Positions 1 to 7,286 of a DNA stretch of 64,000 nt are shown piece after piece; positions within the stretch are counted from its first letter, which is position 1, and each line of letters opens with the position of its first letter. Position numbers and translations under genes: made by a program. The notes under the pieces were generated by a model, which saw nothing but the letters and a program-made list of their open reading frames with translations, was not told the DNA's origin and made no database searches. Source of the DNA: Escallonia rubra (Eukaryota > Streptophyta > Magnoliopsida > Escalloniales > Escalloniaceae). The stretch spans positions 62,001 through 126,000 of the forward strand of contig JAVXUO010002080.1 of NCBI GenBank assembly GCA_033065855.1. Reading direction: 5' to 3'.

Positions 1-225
1 GACTAAGTGAGGGTGTTGAAAAACATACATGGTGTGAAAGCATTTAAAAACTGTCTAAACATTCTACAGTAAAAAAATTGTTACCACTAAACTGTAAAAG
101 CTTCACTATACAATTCTTTATCTTGTGCTCTCAACTCATCAATTTGAGTAAAGATGGACGTCTAATGTATATAGAATCGCAGATTACAGTGCACAAAGCA
201 AAAGGAGAAGAGGAGAAAAACTCAC
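1..225 (-). other. Probable GLR intron (partial)
   Basis: Read on the minus strand, this follows a GTGAGT splice-donor-like sequence at 225-220, directly after the GLR reading frame ends at 226. It is AT-rich with several pyrimidine tracts and I see no coding similarity in it. I infer that it is the start of an intron whose acceptor lies outside the window to the left. Confidence 0.45.
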
Positions 226-382
226 GCATTGAAATCCGGTAGTGTCAAATATGGGCCAAACTGGATGTACTTGGATCCGTACTTAGGGAAGAGGTCAATG
301 TAGGGCAGCTCATCATAGAGTAAATCAATACCGATCCTTGTCTTTATTTGGATCAAGGCAGCGTGATATTGATGCATGGTCG
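226..382 (-). pseudogene. Glutamate receptor-like (GLR) exon, distal part
   Basis: On the minus strand this reads as an open frame with the segment DELPYIDLFPKYGSKY, which resembles the plant GLR ligand-binding S2 region (typically DE-PYI--FL--Y--KY). The frame ends at a GTGAGT donor at 225. Plant GLRs are ligand-gated cation channels of the plasma membrane and endomembranes. This piece continues in frame from the exon at 13753-13974 once both inserted elements (383-11016 and 11043-13752) and one copy of each target duplication are removed. The gene cannot be functional here because about 13 kb of transposon DNA interrupts the exon. The conserved FGFAFP-type segment that should follow is absent, either beyond the intron or lost. 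Confidence 0.6.
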
Positions 383-675
383 TGTTGACTTGTTGATTTT
401 GATGATTTCAGACTTAACTTATCTAACTTTAATCTGACAATATTATTAAAGGTAAAACATTTCAGGTTTTATCTTAATCAAACAAAGATATAATCTTGAC
501 ATGGATGACAGAGATTGACAGAGATTTTGCACGACCTTGACAATGGATGACAAAGACTTTGGACTCAAGCTTTGGACTACAAAGAAAGACTCAAGATCTT
601 AAAGTATACCTTTTCTTGTTTTAGTCTTTTCTTTAAAAAGCCTTTCTTAAAGGATCTAACAGAAATTCTAGTAAA

Positions 676-1325
676 GAACGAAGCCAAGTGTTTTAGTCGA
701 AGTCAAGTTTTTGAGTCGAAACCAAAACATTTTAGTCGAAGCTAAATCTTTAAGTCGAAGCTAAGACTTTCAGTCGAAGCTAAAACTTTCAGTCGAAGTC
801 AAGTCTTTTCAGTCGAAGCCAAATGCTTTTTAGTCGAAGCTAAATCTTTCAGTCGAAGCTAAGACTTTCAGTCGAAGTCAAGTCTTTTCAGTCGAAGCCA
901 AATGCTTTTTAGTCGAAGCTAAATCTTTCAGTCGAAGCTAAGACTTTCAGTCGAAGTGAAGTCTTTTCAGTCGAAGCCAAATGCTTTTCAGTCGAAGCCA
1001 AATGCTTTTCAGTCGAAGCCAAACATTTTAGTTGAAGCCAAGACTTTCAGTCGAAGCCAAGACTTTTAGTCGAAGTCAAGACTTTCAGTCGTAGTCAAGA
1101 CTTTCAGTCGTAGTCAAGACTTTCAGTCGAAGCCAAAATGTTTTAGTCGAAGCCAAAATGTTTTAGTCGAAGTCAAGTCTTTCAGTCGAAGCAAAACATT
1201 TTAGTCGAAGGCAAGACTTTTAGTCGAAGGCAAGACTTTTAGTCGAAGCCAAGACTTTCAGTCGAAGCCAAGACTTTCAGTCGAAGCCAAGACATTTTAT
1301 TCGAAGCCAAAATGTTTTAGTCGAA
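676..1325 (+). repeat. Tandem array of ~20-bp AGTCGAAGC units in the LTR
   Basis: There are about 33 imperfect units of the type TTTCAGTCGAAGCCAAGAC. Spacing is mostly 18-21 bp and the core AGTCGAAG is nearly invariant. The array lies in U3, ending about 50 bp upstream of the TATA box, which is where promoter or enhancer elements are expected. The homologous array in the 3' LTR is at 9798-10422 with about 32 units. Confidence 0.9.
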
Positions 1326-1373
1326 TCCTTCTTGTTTGGTTCTTCTACCTAACAGTCATCTATTTTCTCCTTG

Positions 1374-1380
1374 TATAAAT
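1374..1380 (+). promoter_or_regulatory. LTR TATA box
   Basis: TATAAAT followed by AGG lies downstream of the tandem array and about 610 bp upstream of the gag start. The same sequence is at 10469-10475 in the 3' LTR. I infer that this is the core promoter of the genomic transcript. Confidence 0.7.
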
Positions 1381-1923
1381 AGGAAATCTGTTAGAGCATT
1401 TATTACCTTTTTCTCTCGCGCAAATTTTCACTCTGAAAAACTCTCTCATCTCAATCTCTTGCTCTTATCAATTATCTTTTGAGTGAGTTCACTTTAGAGA
1501 AAGTTCTGTGTAAGCTTCTTGGTTTTGTTCTTGAAAGAATATAGATCTTCCCACCTAAGAAGGCTTAGCTTTAAAACTTTCATTGTATAATCTGCTCAAG
1601 AAGGAGCGTGTTTATAATACTCAAATTGTAATCTCTTTTCATTTGTAATCTGTTAGAAACCTTGGAAGGGTTTCGGATATTGTACTGAGGTTTGAGCTAG
1701 CACCCGAAGCTAGCTGGTTTAGTGAAAGGCTCGAGTAGGTCTCCCTTGTGTGGAGTGCTTGAGGACTGGACGTAGGCTGGTGGGGCCGAACCAGTATAAA
1801 TCTCTGTGTTAATCTTGTTATTGCTGTATCCGTCTTTACGTTGTAATCTTAATTTTTAAATTCTTACTTTAAGTTGAAAAACACCTATTCACCCCCCTCT
1901 AGGTGTATTTAGGGACCTACAAG

Positions 1924-1935
1924 TGGTATCAGAGC
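1924..1935 (+). other. Primer-binding site (tRNA-iMet)
   Basis: TGGTATCAGAGC starts two bases after the LTR end at 1921. It is the standard complement of the 3' end of plant initiator tRNA-Met used by copia elements. Confidence 0.9.
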
Positions 1936-1989
1936 CTTGTGCTCTGAAATTCTTCTGTGACTTAATCGTCAAGAGCAAAAGATCGTGTT

Positions 1990-3360
1990 ATGGAAAAAGG
2001 ATCAGCAACCACCAGGCCACCATTGTTGAAAAATGACAACTACAGCTACTGGAAAAATCGCATGAGGAACTTTCTGAGGCAGGATATTCACGTATGGTAT
2101 GTTGTTGAAAATGGTCCTATAATTCCTATGAAGGATGGACCGGATGGAAGCAAGATTCCGAAAGGAATTCTTGAAATGGATAATCATGAGGCCCAGCTCT
2201 TCTCCATGGATGATAAAGCTATGAACATTATCAGTTGTGGCCTCGACATAAATGAGTACAATCGAGTCTCAGCTTGTGAGACTGCTAGAGAAATGTGGAG
2301 ATTGTTGGAGGTTACTCATGAAGGAACAAATCAGGTAAAAGAGACCAAAATCAACATGTTGGTCCAGCAATACGAGGCCTTCAAGATGAAGGAGCACGAG
2401 TCCATAAATGAGATGTACTCCAGATTCACTCTCATTATCAATGGGCTGAGACTTTTGGGTAAAACTTACCCAGAAAATGAAGTTGTCCGAAAAGTTCTCA
2501 GATCTCTCCCAAAAAGATGGGAAGCAAAACTCACAGACATTCAAGAGGCGAAGGACTTGAATGTGCTGAAGCTTGAAGAATTGGTGGGCTCTTTAATGAC
2601 TCATGAAATTACGATGAAAATTCATGACGAAGAAGAAACCACCTCCAAGAAGAAGAACTTAGCTCTTAAAGCTGAGACTTCTCATGAGCCGACGGAAAGC
2701 AGCGACGATTCTGATCCTGAAATGGCTCTCATCACTCGGAAGTTCAAGAAGTTTCTCGCAAACAAGAGAGATGGGATGTTCAGGAGAAATCCAACAAACC
2801 AATCACATCAAAGAAATAATAGTGATTGGAATGTAAGGGAAAATTCTGACGCCTGTTACGAATGCGGCAGAACTGGGCATATAAAGAAATACTGTCCACA
2901 ACTCAGAAACAAGACCGCCAACAGCAACAGTCGAGACTTCAAGGAGAAGAAGTTCAAATCAAGAAAAGCACTGCTAACTTGGGATGACTCTGATGAAAGC
3001 GATAAGGAAGGAAGCGAGGATGAGGACGTAGCTCAACTCTGCTTCATGGCAAACGATGATGATCCCAAGGTAACCCCGGAAAAACATTTTAACGAACTTA
3101 AGTCAGCTTTTCTCGAACTCAGTAAAAACTATGAAAAGTTGAAAATAAAAAATGCAGATCTAAAAAATAAGACTTTTTCTTTGATAAATACTGTTGAAGA
3201 GTTGGAAGGTGAAAAGGAAGAGTTGCAAGAAAAAATTAAATTTTATATTTCTGAAAATGTTTCTTTAGAAAATAATGTAAATGCTTTTAAGAAAGAAAAT
3301 TTTCTTGAGCCTTCTGAAATCCAATTTCTCAGAGAAAATCAAAGTTCCAGTAGAAAATAA
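1990..3360 (+). CDS. Sirevirus Gag, N-terminal and central part (frameshifted)
   Basis: This is the capsid/nucleocapsid precursor, which packages element RNA in cytoplasmic particles. The 456-codon ORF starts 55 bp after the primer-binding site. Residues from about 10 match the copia Gag N-terminal domain (DUF4219-like, with YSYWKNRMRNFLR), and roughly 95-205 match the UBN2 gag-polypeptide domain (FTLIINGLRLLGKTYPENE). A CCHC zinc knuckle, CYECGRTGHIKKYC, lies at residues 289-302. An acidic stretch and a Lys/Glu/Leu-rich coiled coil follow from about 355. The frame ends early at 3360. Homologous coding continues in the next frame from about 3335, after an A-run that appears one base too long. 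The protein therefore lacks the rest of the coiled coil and the second knuckle. Confidence 0.88.
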   Translation: MEKGSATTRPPLLKNDNYSYWKNRMRNFLRQDIHVWYVVENGPIIPMKDGPDGSKIPKGILEMDNHEAQLFSMDDKAMNIISCGLDINEYNRVSACETAREMWRLLEVTHEGTNQVKETKINMLVQQYEAFKMKEHESINEMYSRFTLIINGLRLLGKTYPENEVVRKVLRSLPKRWEAKLTDIQEAKDLNVLKLEELVGSLMTHEITMKIHDEEETTSKKKNLALKAETSHEPTESSDDSDPEMALITRKFKKFLANKRDGMFRRNPTNQSHQRNNSDWNVRENSDACYECGRTGHIKKYCPQLRNKTANSNSRDFKEKKFKSRKALLTWDDSDESDKEGSEDEDVAQLCFMANDDDPKVTPEKHFNELKSAFLELSKNYEKLKIKNADLKNKTFSLINTVEELEGEKEELQEKIKFYISENVSLENNVNAFKKENFLEPSEIQFLRENQSSSRK

Positions 3361-3790
3361 ATCTTTAAAATCTCAACTGGAGGATATGACTACACAAAAA
3401 ATAAATTTAGAAAAGGAGATTGAAGACCTCAATTTTACTCTTTCAAAATTTACACAAGGAAGAGAGAATTTGGATATTCTTTTGGGAAAACAAAGATGTG
3501 TCTTTGAGAAAAGTGGAATTGGTTATGATCCTTCAAAGAAGCAAAAGGACTACAAAAATTTCTTTAACAAAAGTTTAGTTTCCTGCTCACCATTCACTCT
3601 CTGTACTGTTTGTAACAAAAATGGACATTTAGTTAAAAATTGTCCTCTTAATCTTATTAAAAATCAGTCATCTCCTTCTTTTACTAAGAATAAAAGGAAA
3701 CATAATGGGTGCCAAAATCTTCTTTATCTAATCTTCCAGGACCCAAGAAAGTGTGGGTACCTAAAGGAACGAAACCAGAATCTGTTGTAG
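3281..3790 (+). CDS. Sirevirus Gag C-terminal part with second zinc knuckle
   Basis: This frame picks up where the upstream Gag frame fails. Its first 15 or so codons overlap out of phase and are not real. From about 3335 it continues the coiled coil (SLKSQLEDMTTQKINLEKEI) and reaches a second CCHC knuckle, CTVCNKNGHLVKNC, around 3604-3645. Near 3705 the natural reading appears to move back to frame 1, giving a KKVWVPKGTKPE-type segment that in related elements lies just before protease. The printed C-terminus after that point is therefore out of frame. It is a fragment of the same Gag-Pol polyprotein, not a separate gene. Confidence 0.75.
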   Translation: MLLRKKIFLSLLKSNFSEKIKVPVENKSLKSQLEDMTTQKINLEKEIEDLNFTLSKFTQGRENLDILLGKQRCVFEKSGIGYDPSKKQKDYKNFFNKSLVSCSPFTLCTVCNKNGHLVKNCPLNLIKNQSSPSFTKNKRKHNGCQNLLYLIFQDPRKCGYLKERNQNLL

Positions 3791-3796
3791 GTATGC

Positions 3797-5374
3797 TTGA
3801 AAGCAAGGGTGGACTGCAACAAATGGATTCTCGACAGCGGTTGTTCAAGACATATGACAGGTGATCGTTCTCTTTTCTCTCACATCACCCCAAAAAATGG
3901 CGGGCTTGTTACTTTTGGAGACAACTCAAATGGTAAGATCATCGGTAAAGGTAAAATTGGCACCGGTTCCATTTCTATTGACAACGTATCCTTCGTTGAC
4001 GGTTTAAAGTTTAATTTGATAAGTATCAGTCAACTAATCGATAGTGGACACAAAGTTCAGTTTGAAGGCGAAAAATGTCTTATCAGTCATGCCTCGGATG
4101 GGAGTACGCTGATCGGTAAAAGAGATGGTAACATATATACTTTATCTTTTGATGCATCTGACCATTCCCGTGAAGTATGTCTTTCTGTTCAGCACAATGA
4201 TATTTGGTTGTGGCATCGTAGATTAGGTCATGTTCACATGGATCTAATCAAGAAACTTCTCTCGAAAGATCTTGTCAGAGGCTTACCAAATTTGAGGTTT
4301 ATCAAGGATAAAATCTGTGATGCCTGTCAATATGGTAAACAGTCAAAAACTTCTTTTCAAGCCAAAAATGTTGTTTCAACCTCTCGTCCTCTTCAACTCC
4401 TTCATTTAGATCTTTTTGGCCCTACTAGAAATGCTAGCCTTGGTGGAAAATTTTATGCCTTCGTCATTGTTGACGATTTTTCAAGATACACCTGGGTTCT
4501 TTTTTTAACTCGTAAAGATGAAGCGTTTGAAAATTTTTTCAGTCTTGTTAAACAGCTTAAAAATGAGAAGGAGTTGAAGCTTGTCAAAATTCGAAGTGAT
4601 CATGGCGGTGAATTTGAAAAAGATTTTATCCCTTTTTGTATTCAAAATGGCATTTCACATGAGTTTTCTGCCCCTCGGACACCCCAACAAAATGGAGTTG
4701 TTGAGAGAAAGAATCGTACTCTTCAAGAAATGGCCAGAACTATGTTTCAGGAAAACTCTCTGCCAAAATATTTTTGGGCAAAAGCCGTCAGCACTTCCTG
4801 TTACGTGTTGAACAGAGTACTTATCAGACCAATTCTTGATAAAACTCCCTACGAACTGTTCTCAAATCGAAAACCAAAAATTGATTATTTCAGGGTTTTC
4901 GGTTGCAAATGTTTTATTTTGAACAATCGTGAGAATTTAGGAAAGTTCGATGCGAAGTCTGACGAGGGAATATTTCTTGGTTACTCATTAAAGAGTAGAG
5001 CATATAGAATTTTTAACCGTAAGTCTATGACCATTGAAGAATCTATGCATGTTGTATTTGAAGAATCTAATGTTGAAAAATCAAGTAAGATTGCAGGTGA
5101 TGATGATGAAGAACTCTCCATGGATTTGAACAACAAACTTAACGTCTCCTCAACTGAGGGGGAGTGTTCAACTTCTCACAACAATAACGATGAAACTCTG
5201 CCACTTCCAAAAAGTTGGAGATATTCTTATAGTCATCCATTAGAACAAGTTATAGGCAATGTGGAACGCGGAGTTACAACTCGGTCTACGGTAAATCTCT
5301 TCTGTAAGGATTTTGCTTTTCTTTCTCAAATAGAGCCTAAAAACATTTCTGAGGCTCTAAATGATTCTGAGTAG
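3797..5374 (+). CDS. Sirevirus Pol: protease, GAG-pre-integrase and integrase
   Basis: This 525-codon frame opens at TTG with no credible start of its own; in life it is translated as part of Gag-Pol. The aspartic protease motif is WILDSGCSRHMTGD, with catalytic Asp at residue 13. A GAG-pre-integrase zinc region follows (LWHRRLGHVH, then CDACQYGK). The integrase core has Asp205 (HLDLFGP), Asp268 (SDHGGEF) and Glu303 (GVVERKNRT), giving the D,D35E spacing. The copia C-terminal GKFDAKSDEGIFLGYS block is present. A TAG at 5372-5374 ends the ORF, apparently a Trp codon changed to stop, since reverse transcriptase continues in the same frame right after it. Confidence 0.92.
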   Translation: MKARVDCNKWILDSGCSRHMTGDRSLFSHITPKNGGLVTFGDNSNGKIIGKGKIGTGSISIDNVSFVDGLKFNLISISQLIDSGHKVQFEGEKCLISHASDGSTLIGKRDGNIYTLSFDASDHSREVCLSVQHNDIWLWHRRLGHVHMDLIKKLLSKDLVRGLPNLRFIKDKICDACQYGKQSKTSFQAKNVVSTSRPLQLLHLDLFGPTRNASLGGKFYAFVIVDDFSRYTWVLFLTRKDEAFENFFSLVKQLKNEKELKLVKIRSDHGGEFEKDFIPFCIQNGISHEFSAPRTPQQNGVVERKNRTLQEMARTMFQENSLPKYFWAKAVSTSCYVLNRVLIRPILDKTPYELFSNRKPKIDYFRVFGCKCFILNNRENLGKFDAKSDEGIFLGYSLKSRAYRIFNRKSMTIEESMHVVFEESNVEKSSKIAGDDDEELSMDLNNKLNVSSTEGECSTSHNNNDETLPLPKSWRYSYSHPLEQVIGNVERGVTTRSTVNLFCKDFAFLSQIEPKNISEALNDSE

Positions 5375-5383
5375 ATTCTTGCC

Positions 5384-5566
5384 ATGCAAGATGAATTAAA
5401 TCAATTTGAGCGAAGCGAAGTTTGGACACTAGTTTCGGCTCCTGTTCAACAAAAGGTCATTGGAACAAAGTGGGTTTTTCGAAACAAACTTGATGAAGAT
5501 GGCCATATTGTTCGTAACAAAGCGAGACTAGTTGCTCAAGGATACAATCAAGTCGAAGGGGGTTGA
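5384..5566 (+). CDS. Sirevirus reverse transcriptase, N-terminal segment
   Basis: This is the start of the copia RT domain: MQDELNQFERSEVWTLV, then GTKWVFRNKLDEDG and KARLVAQGYNQ, the conserved fingers region. It is in the same frame as the integrase ORF and is separated from it only by the TAG at 5372. The frame terminates at 5564-5566. A run of five G at about 5558-5562 appears to hold one extra base, and the RT reading continues in the next frame. Confidence 0.85.
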   Translation: MQDELNQFERSEVWTLVSAPVQQKVIGTKWVFRNKLDEDGHIVRNKARLVAQGYNQVEGG

Positions 5567-6860
5567 TTTTGATGAAACCTTTGCCCCTGTTGCACGACTT
5601 GAAGCTATCCGAATTCTTTTGGCATTTTCATGTCATTTGAACTTCAAACTTTTTCAAATGGACGTGAAAAGTGCTTTCTTGAATGGGGTAATACAGGAGG
5701 AAGTTTTTGTTAAACAGCCTCCCGGTTTTGAAAATGAAAAATACCCTAATCATGTCTTTAAACTGAAAAAGGCTTTGTACGGTCTTAAACAAGCTCCTCG
5801 AGCTTGGTACGATCGTCTCAGTAGCTTCCTCATTGATCATGGATTCTCTCGTGGCAAAGTCGATACTACTCTCTTTACAAAAACTCGTAGTTCCCATATT
5901 TTAATAGTTCAAATATATGTTGATGACATTATTTTTGGTGCCACTAACAATGATCTCTGTCAAGAATTTGCCGAGAATATGCGCAGGGAATTTGAGATGA
6001 GCATGATGGGTGAACTTACTTTTTTTCTTGGACTTCAAATCAAACAGTCCAAAGAAGGAATTTTTATCAATCAGTCTAAGTACACTCGAGAACTTTTGAA
6101 AAGGTTTGGCTTGAAAAATGCTAAACCTAGAGGTACTCCTATTTCTCCCAGCATCAATCTTATCAAAGATGAACATGGTAAAGATGTAGATAGTAAACTT
6201 TTTCGTGGTATGATTGGCAGTTTACTTTATCTTACTGCATCTAGACCTGACATCATGTTTAGTGTTTGCATCTGTGCCCGTTTTCAAGCCTGCCCCAAAG
6301 AATCTCATTTATCTGCAGTTAAACGCATTTTTAAATATCTCTCTGGTACTCTTAACTTAGGTCTCTGGTATCTTCGTAATTCTTCAATAGATCTAGTTGG
6401 TTTTTCTGATTCTGATTATGCGGGATGTCTTGTTGATCGTAAGAGTACTAGTGGTACTTGTCAGTTTCTCGGAGATGCTTTAGTTTCATGGCACAGTAAG
6501 AAACAGACATCTGTGGCTCTATCCACCGTTGAAGCGGAATATGTTGCAGCTGGAAGCTGTTGTGCCCAAGTTTTATGGATGCGTCAAACTTTACAAGATT
6601 TTGGTGTCTCTTTAGCGCTTATTTCTATTATGTGCGACAGTAGCAGTGCTATAGATATTAGTAAAAATCCTGTCCAACACTCACGCACTAAGCACATAGA
6701 TATTCGTCATCATTTTCTCCGCGACAATGTTCAAAAGGGGTTAATTGAACTTAAGAAAGTTGGCTCTGAAGATCAGCTCGCTGATATCTTTACAAAACCT
6801 TTAGCTGAATCATCTTTCTGTTCTCTTCGTCGTCGTTTGGGAATGTGCGATCTTAGTTAG
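5532..6860 (+). CDS. Sirevirus reverse transcriptase and RNase H
   Basis: The true reading enters this frame at about 5563, at VDFDETFAPVARLEAIRILL. RT motifs are present: the palm segment QMDVKSAFLNG, YGLKQAPRAWYDR and the catalytic YVDD box, with Asp131 and Asp132 in this frame. RNase H follows with GFSDSDYAGCLVDRKSTSG, STVEAEYVAA, and the C-terminal end KHIDIRHHFLRD and QLADIFTKPL. The enzyme copies element RNA into DNA in the particle. The segment itself has no internal stop and ends naturally at TAG 6858-6860, so the RT-RNase H body is well preserved despite the upstream frameshift. Confidence 0.92.
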   Translation: MLKDTIKSKGVDFDETFAPVARLEAIRILLAFSCHLNFKLFQMDVKSAFLNGVIQEEVFVKQPPGFENEKYPNHVFKLKKALYGLKQAPRAWYDRLSSFLIDHGFSRGKVDTTLFTKTRSSHILIVQIYVDDIIFGATNNDLCQEFAENMRREFEMSMMGELTFFLGLQIKQSKEGIFINQSKYTRELLKRFGLKNAKPRGTPISPSINLIKDEHGKDVDSKLFRGMIGSLLYLTASRPDIMFSVCICARFQACPKESHLSAVKRIFKYLSGTLNLGLWYLRNSSIDLVGFSDSDYAGCLVDRKSTSGTCQFLGDALVSWHSKKQTSVALSTVEAEYVAAGSCCAQVLWMRQTLQDFGVSLALISIMCDSSSAIDISKNPVQHSRTKHIDIRHHFLRDNVQKGLIELKKVGSEDQLADIFTKPLAESSFCSLRRRLGMCDLS

Positions 6861-6897
6861 TTTTTGCTCAGCTAAAATTTTAGCTGTCTAAAAATCC

Positions 6898-7155
6898 CCT
6901 TTCAGTCGACTAAAAGTCTCTTTCAGTCGACTCAAAGTCTCTTTCAGTCGACTAAACGTCTGCTTTCAGTCGACTAAAAGTCCAGTTTCAGTCGACTCAA
7001 CCCCTTTCAGTCGACTAAAAGTCCAGTTTCAGTCTTTCAGTCGACTAAAAGTCCAGTTTCAGTCGACTCAAACCCTTTCAGTCGACTAAAATGTCCACCT
7101 TCAGTCGACTCAAACTCTTCCAGTCGACTAAAAGTCTACTTTCAGTCGACTCAAA
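6898..7155 (+). repeat. Tandem array of AGTCGACT units between pol and ORF3
   Basis: About 12 units of 20-23 bp alternate between two forms, CTTTCAGTCGACTAAAAGTC and one ending ACTCAAACCC. Each carries the palindrome GTCGAC. The TTTCAGTCGA core is shared with the LTR array at 676-1325. A TATA-like TATTTATATG lies just after the array, at about 7164-7173, upstream of the third ORF. Confidence 0.88.
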
Positions 7156-7286
7156 CCTCTCTGCCTATTTATATGCCACCTTTTTCACTTTCACTTTTTA
7201 CTGTTTCCCTTTTTTACTGTGTCTGTCACTTTCCCTTTTTGTTTCTCTCTTCTTTCTCTTGTCCACCTGTCACTCCAAGGACCCAC

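Larger units (their letters stand above)
383..1921 (+). repeat. 5' LTR of the Sirevirus
   Basis: This 1,539-bp direct repeat of 9499-11016 runs from TGTTGACTTG to CCTACA. Outside the internal tandem array the two LTRs differ by only about four substitutions over roughly 880 aligned bases (by eye), so the insertion is recent. A tandem array of about 33 units fills 676-1325, followed by a TATA box at 1374. The 21-bp length difference from the 3' LTR equals about one array unit. Confidence 0.95.

Noticed and set aside
676-1325. CRISPR-like array of short repeats
   Set aside because: The units are contiguous and imperfect with no unique spacers, lie in an LTR of a plant retrotransposon, and recur in the other LTR.
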